A DNA stretch of 27,876 nt from CAVVDT01 sp964568825 (GTDB taxonomy: Bacteria > Pseudomonadota > Alphaproteobacteria > Rhizobiales > Aestuariivirgaceae), in contig CAZMSA010000023.1 in assembly GCA_964568825.1 (NCBI GenBank), forward strand, positions 1-27,876. Direction: 5' to 3'. Below the pieces are notes generated by a model. That model saw nothing but the letters and a program-made list of their open reading frames with translations. It ran no database searches and was not told the origin of the DNA. A program made the translations under genes and the position numbers. Positions within the stretch are counted from its first letter, which is position 1, and the number at the start of each line of letters is the position of its first letter. Shown here in pieces: positions 6,991-14,355 of this stretch.

Positions 6991-8262
6991 CTATTCGGCC
7001 GCCTGCTGCATCCGGCCGATGGCGCCAGAGGCCTTGATGTCGTCGATCTCGGCCTGGCTGTACCCAAGTACTTCTGCGAGGATCTCCTCGTTGTGCTCAC
7101 CGAGCAGGGGCGAGCGCTGCACCTCGGCCGGCGAGGCCGACAGCTTTACCGGCATGCCAACCGTCAGATAGGGTCCGCGTTCGGGATGGTCGACCTCGAC
7201 GATGGTCCCGGTCTGGCGCAGCGAGGGCTCCTCGGAAAGCTCCTTCATGGACAGGATGGGACCGCACGGGATGTCGAGCGGGTTGCAGATCGCCATCACC
7301 TCGAACTTGGTCTTGGTCTTGGTCCAGGCCTCGATGGTCTCGAAAATCTGGTCGAGCTTGTCGAGGCGGGCTGGCGGCTTGGCGTAGGCGGGATCGGTCA
7401 CCCATTCCGGCTTGCCGATCACCTCGCACACCTTCTCCCACACCGCGGCCTGGGTGATGAAATAGCAATAGGCGTTGGGGTCCTTCTCCCAGCCCTTGCA
7501 CTTCAAGATGGCGCCCGGCTGGCCGCCGCCTGAATCATTGCCGGCGCGCGGCACCGCGTCACCGAAGGGCATGCCGCGCCCGAACTGGGAATATTCCTGC
7601 AAAGGACCGGCGGCGAGACGCTGCTGGTCGCGCAGCTTGACCCGGCACAGGTTGAGCACACCGTCCTGCATGGAAGCCAGCACCCGCTGGCCCTTGCCGG
7701 AATGGGTGCGATGATAGAGCGCCGCGACGATGCCGAAGGCGAGATGCAGGCCGGTGCCCGAATCGCCGATCTGGGCGCCGGTCACCATCGGCAGACTGTC
7801 GGGAAAGCCGGTGGTCGAGGCCGAGCCGCCGGTACACTGGGCGACGTTTTCGTAGACCTTGCATTCCTCGTAAGGACCGGGACCAAAGCCCTTCACCGAG
7901 GCGTAAATCATGCGCGGGTTGAGTTCCTGGATACGCTCCCAGGTGAGACCCATGCGGTCGAGCGCGCCGGGGGCGAAATTCTCCACCAGCACGTCGCATG
8001 TCTTCACCAGCCGCTCCAGCACCTTCTTGCCGCCTTCGTTCTTGGTGTCGAGGGTGATCGAGCGCTTGTTGTGGTTGAGCATGGTGAAATAGAGCGAATC
8101 GACCCCCGGCTTGTCGCGCAACTGGCCGCGCGTGGCATCGCCGACCCCGGGGCGTTCGACCTTGATCACGTCGGCGCCCAGCCAGGCCAGAAGCTGGGTG
8201 CAGGTGGGGCCGGACTGCACGTGGGTAAAATCGAGGATCTTGACGCCGTGGAGTGCCTGCAT
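6991..8262 (-). CDS. frc: Formyl-CoA:oxalate CoA-transferase-like class III CoA-transferase
   Basis: A 423-residue family III (CaiB/BaiF) CoA-transferase, the same length as Frc/YfdW (about 416-428). DFTHVQSGP (11-19), GADVIKVERPG, KRSITLDTKN and NPRMIYASVKGFG match this group. The catalytic Asp is D167 in GAQIGDSGTG, and Gln16 matches the active-site Gln of Frc. At the site of Oxalobacter Trp48 the protein has Gln47 (TRGQLRDKP), as in E. coli YfdW. The glycine-rich active loop reads GNDSGGGQPG (241-250), with Ser replacing the first of four glycines. These enzymes move CoA from formyl-CoA to a carboxylate, classically oxalate. The open frame extends to 8364, but the start at 8262 has AAGGAGA upstream and gives the correct N-terminus. 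It lies 26 bases after the ThDP enzyme gene. Oxalate as substrate is not certain. Confidence 0.9.
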   Translation of the reverse strand: MQALHGVKILDFTHVQSGPTCTQLLAWLGADVIKVERPGVGDATRGQLRDKPGVDSLYFTMLNHNKRSITLDTKNEGGKKVLERLVKTCDVLVENFAPGALDRMGLTWERIQELNPRMIYASVKGFGPGPYEECKVYENVAQCTGGSASTTGFPDSLPMVTGAQIGDSGTGLHLAFGIVAALYHRTHSGKGQRVLASMQDGVLNLCRVKLRDQQRLAAGPLQEYSQFGRGMPFGDAVPRAGNDSGGGQPGAILKCKGWEKDPNAYCYFITQAAVWEKVCEVIGKPEWVTDPAYAKPPARLDKLDQIFETIEAWTKTKTKFEVMAICNPLDIPCGPILSMKELSEEPSLRQTGTIVEVDHPERGPYLTVGMPVKLSASPAEVQRSPLLGEHNEEILAEVLGYSQAEIDDIKASGAIGRMQQAAE

Positions 8263-8288
8263 CGTCCCTGTCTCCTTTTTCTTTTTGA

Positions 8289-10016
8289 TTACTTGTACAT
8301 GGTCTGGTTCTTGGTGCCCGGGGCGTACTCGTCCGGGTCGACCCAGACATTGACCACGGCGCATTTTCCCGTCTTGGCGATGGCTTCGCGGGCGCGGCGC
8401 AAGGCCGGCTGGATCTGGTCGGGATCGCGCACCTCCTCGCCATAGCCGCCGATCATCTGGCCGAACTTGGAAAATTCCACATCGCCCAACTTGTTGCCGA
8501 TGTTGCCGCGCTGGGTGCCGTACTTGACGATCTGGCCGTAGCGGATCTGGTTCATGTGCGAGTTGTTGCCGACCACCGCCAGGTACGGCGCGCCGAAGCG
8601 CTGCGAGGTCTCCATGTCGAAGGCGGTCATGCCGAAGGCACCATCACCGTAGAGGCACATCACCTCCTTTTCCGGGTGGGCGAGCTTGGCGGCCATGGCA
8701 AAGCCGGTGCCGACTCCGAGCGAGCCGAGTGCGCCGGGGTCCATCCACTGGCCCGGTCCGCGCGGCCTGACCGCCTGGGCCGAAATAGTGACGATGTCGC
8801 CGCCGTCGCCGATATAGATGGTGTCGTCACCCAGGAACTCGTTGATTTCCCAGGCAAGGCGATAGGGATGGATCGGGGTGGAGGCCGACTTGAACATCGG
8901 CATCAGCTTTTCCAGGGCGACGGCTTCGGCTTCGTGCAGTTGCTTCATCCACTGCTGGCGGGCCTGGCGCTTGTCGTTCTTGAGGCGCCCGGACGCGGCC
9001 TGTAGCACCGCTCGGAGGATAGCCCCCGGATCGCCGACGAGGCCCAGCGAAATGTCGCGGTTCTTGCCGACGGTGCGGTAGTCCATGTCGATCTGTACCA
9101 GCGTCGGCACGTTTATGCGCTTGCCGTAGCCCATGCGGAAATCGAAGGGCGTGCCGACGATCACCACCACGTCGGCCTTGCCGAAGGCGAGTGAACGGGT
9201 GCGGTCGAAGTGGTGTGGGTCGCCGGGCGGCAGCATGCCGCGGCTGGCGCCGTTCATATAGCCGGGAATATCTAGGCCGCGCAGCAGGGCGATGGCCTCT
9301 TCATGGCCGCGCGCCGCATAGACCTGCTGGCCGAACAGGATGGCGGGGCGTTCGGCGTTCACCAGGATGTCGGCGAGCTTTTCGATGTCGGCGGGATCGC
9401 CGATGGATTTGGTCGAGGCGCGGTAATGGCCGGGCGCGGGGATCACCGCCTTGTCGATGGGGATTTCGGCATCGAGGATGTCGCGCGGAATTTCCAGATA
9501 GGACGGCCCGTAAGCACCGGCGAAGCATTCGCGCGCCGCCATGGCCACCATGTCGGCGACGCGGGCAGTGGAGAACACGCCGGAGGCAAACTTGGTGATC
9601 GGCTTCATCATCTCCACGTGCGGCAGGTCCTGGAGCGAGCCCATCTTGTGCTGGGTGAGCGAGGACTGGCCGCCGATGTGGATGATGGGGCTTTCGGAGC
9701 GGAAGGCGGTGGCAACGCCGGTGGCGGCGTTAGTGCAGCCGGGGCCGGCCGTCGTCACTACGCAGCCGAGCTTGCCGGTCTGGCGTGCATAGCCGTCGGC
9801 CGCGTGGGCGGCGATCTGCTCATGGCGCACGTCGACGATGCGGATGCCCTCGTCGATGCAGCCGTCGTAGATGTCGATGATATGACCGCCGCACAGGGTG
9901 AAGACGGTATCGACGCCTTCGTTCTTCAGCGCCTTGGCGACCAGATGGCCGCCGGAAATGACGCCGGTGTCGGTGCTCTTCTTGGCGAGCGTGTCGTGAG
10001 CTGTCGAGGACGACAT
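8289..10016 (-). CDS. ThDP-dependent enzyme of the 2-hydroxyacyl-CoA lyase / IlvG type
   Basis: A 575-residue enzyme with the three ThDP-enzyme domains: Pyr domain about 18-190, central domain about 205-350, PP domain about 385-560. The cofactor-activating Glu is E66 in VDVRHEQIAAHAADGYAR, and the ThDP/Mg motif runs from GDG (457-459) to NN (484-485). The opening FTLCGGHIIDIYDGC and NGASRGMLPPGDPHHF...GTPFDFRMGYG resemble mycobacterial IlvG and the related actinobacterial 2-hydroxyacyl-CoA lyases. Where Oxalobacter oxalyl-CoA decarboxylase has Tyr120-Glu121, my alignment from memory gives Leu128-Gln129 (GSLQDL), the lyase/AHAS pattern. The C-terminus ends APGTKNQTMYK, a basic tail of the kind that covers CoA in these enzymes. 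With frc and the formyltransferase it likely forms or uses formyl-CoA. Strong AGGAGG lies upstream of ATG 10016. Acetolactate synthase is unlikely: there is no small subunit gene nearby. Confidence 0.82.
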   Translation of the reverse strand: MSSSTAHDTLAKKSTDTGVISGGHLVAKALKNEGVDTVFTLCGGHIIDIYDGCIDEGIRIVDVRHEQIAAHAADGYARQTGKLGCVVTTAGPGCTNAATGVATAFRSESPIIHIGGQSSLTQHKMGSLQDLPHVEMMKPITKFASGVFSTARVADMVAMAARECFAGAYGPSYLEIPRDILDAEIPIDKAVIPAPGHYRASTKSIGDPADIEKLADILVNAERPAILFGQQVYAARGHEEAIALLRGLDIPGYMNGASRGMLPPGDPHHFDRTRSLAFGKADVVVIVGTPFDFRMGYGKRINVPTLVQIDMDYRTVGKNRDISLGLVGDPGAILRAVLQAASGRLKNDKRQARQQWMKQLHEAEAVALEKLMPMFKSASTPIHPYRLAWEINEFLGDDTIYIGDGGDIVTISAQAVRPRGPGQWMDPGALGSLGVGTGFAMAAKLAHPEKEVMCLYGDGAFGMTAFDMETSQRFGAPYLAVVGNNSHMNQIRYGQIVKYGTQRGNIGNKLGDVEFSKFGQMIGGYGEEVRDPDQIQPALRRAREAIAKTGKCAVVNVWVDPDEYAPGTKNQTMYK

Positions 10017-10040
10017 GGGGGTAAGGCCTCCTATGGGAAT

Positions 10041-10751
10041 TCAACTGGTCTTGGTTCGGGCCGCGCTGGCCAGCGTCAGCCAGGTTCTGCGGATATGGGC
10101 GTGCAGGTTCATGGTGTGCTCGCGCACCAGGCGTTCGGCGAGTTCGGGATCGTGCATTTCGAGCGCGGCGATGATGTGCTGGTGGTCGGCGACCGAGCGG
10201 CGTACCCGATCGCCCTCGGCCATGGCGCGCGAGCGGATGGCGCGCATGTGCAGGAACAGGCCGTCGGCCATCTCCTTCAGGATCCCGCAGCCCGACAGTT
10301 CGAGGATCTTCTGGTGGAAGCGGATATTGGCATCGGAATATTCATCGAGATGGGCCGCGGCTTCCTCGCTGCCGAAACTGCCGCCGAGCTTCCTGAGGCC
10401 GGCCACGTCCTTGGTGGTGACGCGGCCCGACGCCAGGCGTGCCGCCATGCCCTCGAGCGCCGCCCAGGCGACGATCATCTCCAGCACCTGATCGAGCGAC
10501 TTGCGGCGGATGAACACGCCACGCCGCGGCACGATCTCCACCAGCCCTTCCTGTTCGAGGCGTGCCAAGGCCTCGCGGATGGGGGTGCGGGAAATGCCGA
10601 GTTGTTCCGACATGCGCCGCTCGTCGAGCCGCAAATCGGCATCCGGGTCATAAATGTTCATGCCGGTGATGCCATCGCGCAGCACCGAATAGATGTGCTC
10701 CTTGAGGCTGAAATTGGAGTTCACGGGCTTAAGAATGAGGGTGCGTGACAT
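10041..10751 (-). CDS. GntR-family transcriptional regulator with FCD domain
   Basis: A 236-residue regulator of the FadR subfamily. The winged helix-turn-helix occupies about 14-80 (LKEHIYSVLRDGI, then RRMSEQLGISRTPIREALARLEQEGLVEIVPRRGVFI). An all-helical FCD ligand domain follows (about 90-215), with the metal/ligand residues visible in DANIRFHQKI, ADHQHIIAAL and REHTMNLHAH. The frame opens at 10841, but that start would lie upstream of the candidate promoter's -10. ATG 10751 gives MSRTLILKPVN, and no strong ribosome site precedes it. The gene lies 24 bases ahead of the ThDP enzyme gene, so it heads that operon and probably autoregulates through the palindrome at 10807-10816. The same core palindrome ahead of tctC suggests a shared regulon. 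The effector is probably a carboxylate or CoA ester of the pathway. Confidence 0.92.
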   Translation of the reverse strand: MSRTLILKPVNSNFSLKEHIYSVLRDGITGMNIYDPDADLRLDERRMSEQLGISRTPIREALARLEQEGLVEIVPRRGVFIRRKSLDQVLEMIVAWAALEGMAARLASGRVTTKDVAGLRKLGGSFGSEEAAAHLDEYSDANIRFHQKILELSGCGILKEMADGLFLHMRAIRSRAMAEGDRVRRSVADHQHIIAALEMHDPELAERLVREHTMNLHAHIRRTWLTLASAARTKTS

Positions 10752-10806
10752 GGCCGGCAACTTAAGGGTTTCAGATACGCAGAGGCGATGGTCCCGCGCT
10801 TGTATC

Positions 10807-10816
10807 TGGTATACCA
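10807..10816. promoter_or_regulatory. Palindromic operator TGGTATACCA upstream of the GntR gene
   Basis: A perfect 10-base palindrome that overlaps the -10 hexamer of the candidate gntR promoter. It is identical to the core of the site ahead of tctC at 3609-3620. A site in this position would let the GntR protein repress its own operon (regulator, ThDP enzyme, frc, formyltransferase and perhaps usp). Binding is inferred from the FCD-GntR family's usual operator shape. Confidence 0.72.
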
Positions 10817-10841
10817 TAGACCACATGCCGCCCTGCCTCAA
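10813..10841 (-). promoter_or_regulatory. Candidate sigma-70 promoter for the gntR-lyase-frc operon
   Basis: On the minus strand TTGAGG (10841-10836) and TATGGT (10818-10813) are separated by exactly 17 bases. The -10 shares bases with the palindrome at 10807-10816. Transcription would start near 10806, about 55 bases before the chosen gntR ATG. Confidence 0.45.
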
Positions 10842-10922
10842 TCGCCATGAACGGCCCGGCCGTCATCTTTCCATTATGCGGATGAGGGCCAGTGATCAAT
10901 CGGTTCGCGGGTCATAATCGCA

Positions 10923-11153
10923 TCAGGCGTCCAGCGCGGGTTTCATTGCGACATGGGCGTTTGCCAGGGCTGCCTGGTGGAGATTGATGGTGCCCAACCG
11001 GTGCGCCTGCATGCACCGAGCGACGGCGCCCATGAACCTGCGGCAAGGGCGCAACGGCAGCAGCGGAAAGGCGACCATGCCGATGAAGGCCACTGCCGCC
11101 ATCAGCAGCGTCGTCGCCACGGGGCGGCGAATGAACGGTTCGGAAACGTTCAC
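10923..11153 (-). pseudogene. Truncated, frameshifted RND efflux pump gene (MdtB-like N-terminus)
   Basis: The GTG at 11153 opens MNVSEPFIRRPVATTLLMAA and continues to FPLLP (residue 34), a close match to the N-terminus and first membrane helix of MdtB/MdtC-type RND pumps. After FPLLP the frame shifts: the expected VAPLPQV is found in another frame (about 11050-11033), consistent with loss of one base. RND similarity then stops; the rest of the open frame to 10923 is unlike a pump. An intact pump has over 1000 residues, so this is a dead remnant. Its start overlaps the adaptor stop as GTGA, the original operon arrangement. Confidence 0.85.
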
Positions 11154-11640
11154 GAGGGCTTTCCCGCCTCGGTCGATTTGACGTTGGCCGGCGGCGGCGC
11201 GGTGAAGGTAACCGCTGTGCCGGGTTGCAGCTTCGACTGGCCGTTGACAACCACCCGATCCCCCTCGCCGAGGCCGGCGGTGACGATCGTCGTGTTACTG
11301 TCGACCGGGCTTGTCTTGAGCGGCCGCATGGCCACGTGGTCATTGCCTTCCAGCACCCACGCATAGAGCCCTTGCGGGCCACGCTGCACGGCTGCGGTGG
11401 GGATCGTCAGGGTGTTCTTACGGGTTTCCAGCAGCAGCCGAACATTAACAAACTGTCCCGGCTACAGGGCATCGTCGCTATTTTCGCACATCGCCTTCAC
11501 TCTGATGGTGGCGGTGGCCTGGTCGATGATGTTGTCGATGAGTTCGAGCTTGCCGGTCGCCAGTAGCGCCTGATCGTTCTGGTCGTAGGCCTGGACATCG
11601 AACTGGCCGCGCTACATTGCGGAAATCCTGCATTACTCGC
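11150..11640 (-). pseudogene. Decayed RND efflux periplasmic adaptor gene (MdtA-like), C-terminal half only
   Basis: Minus-strand translation gives a recognisable MdtA-type adaptor C-terminal half: FDVQAYDQNDQALLATGKLE, then LIDNIIDQATATIRVKAM, PGQFVNVRLLLETRKN and IPTAAVQRGPQGLYAWV, ending GKPS. Two in-frame stops interrupt it. One is TAG at 11464-11462, where the family has Trp before PGQF, a single-base change from TGG. The other is a TAG just before RGQFDVQ near 11610, with a further TAA a few codons upstream. The N-terminal membrane anchor, hairpin and lipoyl domains are missing. An adaptor is normally about 380-420 residues. The neighbouring pump gene is also broken, so the whole efflux locus is inactive. 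Confidence 0.85.
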
Positions 11641-11927
11641 CACCCGGCTTGCCGTCGGCAAACCTGGCGATCATCAAGTAGTTTGAAGAAGGCTGAATTT
11701 CAATGTCATTGAAGGTGGCCGACTGTTTGTGGAAGCGGCAGTTCCGAGGCACCTGCGCAGTCGCCGGGCGTTGGCGCCTTGCAAACTCAAGCCATTGAAA
11801 TGACATTTTATTCTCTGCTTATGGCGCCATACAAGATCGCAAAGGGACGGTTTCGACGATGCTGACGCGCGACCCATCGTTGGGCACTTCAAATGAATAT
11901 GATCTCGGCGCCACGCTTGCCTGGCGG
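11641..11927. other. Gene-free region between the RND remnant and livF
   Basis: I see no supported gene in these 287 bases. The residues upstream of the adaptor remnant (NYLMIARFADGKPGGE on the minus strand) do not look like an RND adaptor, so a rearrangement junction probably lies near 11640. A 9-base inverted repeat (AATGTCATT at 11702-11710, AATGACATT at 11799-11807) may be chance. The hairpin at 11921-11939, at the livF stop, has no T-run. Confidence 0.5.
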
Positions 11928-12656
11928 TCACGGCGCCAGACTCCATTCCTCAGTGCCAGCACCGGCGAGTTCGCGCACCCGCTTTTCGTCGGCCGCGAAT
12001 TCGCTTGCGGAACCCTCATAGACGATGCGCCCGTCATCGAGCACGTAGGCGCGGTCGGCAATGTCCACCGCGGCCCTGACGTTCTGTTCCACCAGCAGCA
12101 CGGAAATGCCCAGATCGCGCGCCGCCTTCACCACCTTGAAGACATCCTGAACGATGAGCGGGGCGAGCCCTTGCGAGGGTTCATCGAGCAGGAGCAGCTT
12201 GGGGTTCAGCAAAAGAGCGCGAGCGATCGCCAGCATTTCCTGCTCGCCGCCCGAAAGCTGCCGGCCACGGTTGGTCCTGCGCTCGGCCAGGCGCGGAAAG
12301 AGTTCGTAGATGCGCGCGATTGTCCACGCGCCGGACCGTTCCATCGGCACCTTGAGGTTTTCTTCGATGCTGAGATCGGCAAACACGTGCCGCCCCTCCG
12401 GTACGTAGCCAACACCGGCCACCGCCACCCGGTAAGGGGGCCAGTCGGTTGTGACGTGGTCGAAGATCTTCACCGTGCCCCGGCGCGGGGGCGTTAGACC
12501 CATGATGCTGCGCAAGGTCGTGGTCTTGCCGGCGCCGTTGCGGCCTAGGAGGGTCACGATCTCGCCTTCGTGCACCTCCAGCCCGACCTCATGCAGGATA
12601 TGGCTCTTGCCGTAGAAGGTATGCAGGCCTTCGACCTTGAGGGCTGTGATGCTCAT
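11928..12656 (-). CDS. livF: Branched-chain amino acid-type ABC transporter ATP-binding protein LivF
   Basis: A 242-residue ABC ATPase. Walker A is GRNGAGKTT (38-46), the signature is LSGGEQEML, and Walker B is LLLLDEPSQGLAP, followed by the switch region VLLVEQNVRAA. The QGLAP and VEQN features are typical of LivF as opposed to LivG. It hydrolyses ATP on the cytoplasmic face to power import through LivH/LivM. Its start overlaps the livG stop (12653-12656, ATGA), so the two are translationally coupled. It is the last gene of the five-gene operon. Confidence 0.96.
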   Translation of the reverse strand: MSITALKVEGLHTFYGKSHILHEVGLEVHEGEIVTLLGRNGAGKTTTLRSIMGLTPPRRGTVKIFDHVTTDWPPYRVAVAGVGYVPEGRHVFADLSIEENLKVPMERSGAWTIARIYELFPRLAERRTNRGRQLSGGEQEMLAIARALLLNPKLLLLDEPSQGLAPLIVQDVFKVVKAARDLGISVLLVEQNVRAAVDIADRAYVLDDGRIVYEGSASEFAADEKRVRELAGAGTEEWSLAP

Positions 12657-13405
12657 GCTGCCTCCTTGCCCAGATAGGCCGCCTGTACTTCCTCGTTGGC
12701 GGCGATCTCGCGCGGCGTGCCCTCGGCCAGCATCGTGCCCTGAGCCATGACCATGATGCGGTCGGCGAGATGGAACACGACGCGCATGTCGTGTTCGATG
12801 AGGACGATGGCGAGCTTTTGCTCGCGATGCAGCATGCGAATGAGCCGGGTGATGTCGTAGGTCTCCTGATCGCCCATGCCGGCGGTTGGTTCATCCAGCA
12901 GAAGGAGGCGCGGATTGAGCGCAATAGCCATCATAATCTCGACGGTGCGCTGCTCGCCGTGCGCAAGCTCGCCGACCAGCCGATCGTCCCTTGCGGTGAG
13001 GCCGGACATCTCCAGCAGTTCGCCGACGCGGGCGCGGACCTTGCGGTCGTCGTCGCGCGACAGCCACGGCCGCAGCCGATGGCCGAAGGCGCCCTCCACC
13101 GGGATTTGCAGATTTTCGCGCACCGAAAGCTCGGGAAACACCTCGGTGATCTGGAACGTGCGGGCGATGCCGCGCCACACCCGATGCGACGGCAGCAGCG
13201 CGGTGATGTCGGCACCGTCGAACTCGATACGGCCGGACGTCGGCGTGAGGAAGCCGCTGATAAGATTGAAGAAGGTGGTCTTGCCGGCGCCATTGGGACC
13301 GATAACGGCGCGCAACTCGCCCGGCTCCACGGTCATCGACACATTGTTGACCGCCTTCAGGCTGCCGAAACTCTTGCACACGCTGTCGATGCGCAACAGG
13401 CTCAT
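12653..13405 (-). CDS. livG: Branched-chain amino acid-type ABC transporter ATP-binding protein LivG
   Basis: A 250-residue ABC ATPase. Walker A is GPNGAGKTT, the signature region reads LAHGEQRTVEI, and Walker B is LLLLDEPTAGM. The His-Gly signature LAHGEQR and the inserted segment around ARTFQITEVFPELSVRENL are characteristic of LivG. The chosen start is ATG 13405, overlapping the livM stop as ATGA. The reading frame is open far upstream (to 14377), but that stretch is the shadow of livM in another frame. It forms the heterodimeric motor with LivF. Confidence 0.96.
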   Translation of the reverse strand: MSLLRIDSVCKSFGSLKAVNNVSMTVEPGELRAVIGPNGAGKTTFFNLISGFLTPTSGRIEFDGADITALLPSHRVWRGIARTFQITEVFPELSVRENLQIPVEGAFGHRLRPWLSRDDDRKVRARVGELLEMSGLTARDDRLVGELAHGEQRTVEIMMAIALNPRLLLLDEPTAGMGDQETYDITRLIRMLHREQKLAIVLIEHDMRVVFHLADRIMVMAQGTMLAEGTPREIAANEEVQAAYLGKEAA

Positions 13406-14355
13406 GAGGCGACCCTCCTTCGGATGATCCCGAGCATGCCGCGCGGGAAGAACAGCACGATGAGGATGAAGAACAGGCCGATGAAGGACATCCAGTTCTG
13501 CGTCAGTGATGACAGATAGTCCTGCAGAACCACATAGATGGCCGCGCCCACCAGCGGTCCCCAGAACGAGCGCATGCCGCCAAGCACCGCCATGATGATG
13601 AAGACGCCTGACTGGTCCCAGCGCAGGGCGTGAGGATCGGCGAAATTGTTGAGCAGGCCATAGAGGGCGCCAGCGAGGCTCACGAAGAAACATGAGATCA
13701 GCCATGACAGCCAGATGTGGCGGTCGACCGGAATGCCTAGAAAACGTGCCCGGCGCTCGTTCTCGCGAATGGCAAGCAGCGTGCGCCCGAACGGCGATCT
13801 GAGCAGCCAAGCCATGACCGCCACGGATATGGCAAAGAAGGCGAGGACGAAATAATAGAATGTTATCTGGTTCTTGACGATGTCGAGGGTGGCAAAGCCG
13901 AGACTGACAGGCAACCGGTGAAAGCCTGCTAGTCCGTTGTCTCCGCCGGTGACGTTGTCCCAGCGGAAGGCGATAAAATAGAACACCTGTCCGAAGGCGA
14001 TGGTCACCATGGCAAAATAAATGCCCCTTAGATGCACGATCAGCATCCCGATCAAGGCCGCGGCAAGCGTTCCGACCACCACGCCGACAAGCATGCCGGA
14101 GAGCGTGCCGCCGGCGAGATACTTGATTGTCATGCCGAGGCCGTATGCGCCGAGCCCAAAATAGGCGGCGTGACCGAAGGACAGCATGCCGGTATACCCG
14201 AGCAGGAAGTTGAGCGCCGTTGCGGCCAGCGCCATGACCAGGATCTGGCTGCCAAGCTGGGTATAGCCGCCGAGCTGGTCGAGCCAGTAAGGCATCGTCG
14301 CGAGCAGCGCCCAGACTACTATGTCGAAAGCCAGCTTGGCCGTGAGTTTTGGCAT
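13402..14355 (-). CDS. livM: Branched-chain amino acid-type ABC transporter permease LivM
   Basis: A 317-residue inner-membrane permease with eight or more hydrophobic helices. The conserved LivM/LivH loop LLGYTGMLSFGHAAYFGLGAYG is near residue 50, and ENERRARFLGIPVDRHIWLSW is the cytoplasmic coupling loop that meets the ATPases. The start ATG at 14355 shares a base with the livH stop (TGATG), so coupling is tight; residues upstream in the open frame come from livH read out of frame. The C-terminus GMLGIIRRRV is typical of LivM. Confidence 0.95.
   Translation of the reverse strand: MPKLTAKLAFDIVVWALLATMPYWLDQLGGYTQLGSQILVMALAATALNFLLGYTGMLSFGHAAYFGLGAYGLGMTIKYLAGGTLSGMLVGVVVGTLAAALIGMLIVHLRGIYFAMVTIAFGQVFYFIAFRWDNVTGGDNGLAGFHRLPVSLGFATLDIVKNQITFYYFVLAFFAISVAVMAWLLRSPFGRTLLAIRENERRARFLGIPVDRHIWLSWLISCFFVSLAGALYGLLNNFADPHALRWDQSGVFIIMAVLGGMRSFWGPLVGAAIYVVLQDYLSSLTQNWMSFIGLFFILIVLFFPRGMLGIIRRRVAS

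Noticed and set aside
8289..10016. Calling the ThDP gene oxc with a plain oxalate degradation operon
   Set aside because: The context with frc invites it, but the sequence follows the IlvG/2-hydroxyacyl-CoA lyase pattern and the Oxc Tyr-Glu pair is absent. I keep oxalate only as an alternative substrate.
9303..10748. A 481-codon plus-strand open frame across the ThDP enzyme and gntR genes
   Set aside because: It is antisense to two well-supported genes, has no family motif, and reflects third-position GC bias.
11702..11807. 9-base inverted repeat as insertion sequence ends or terminator
   Set aside because: It is short, its arms are 88 bases apart, there is no transposase motif between them and no target duplication was seen.
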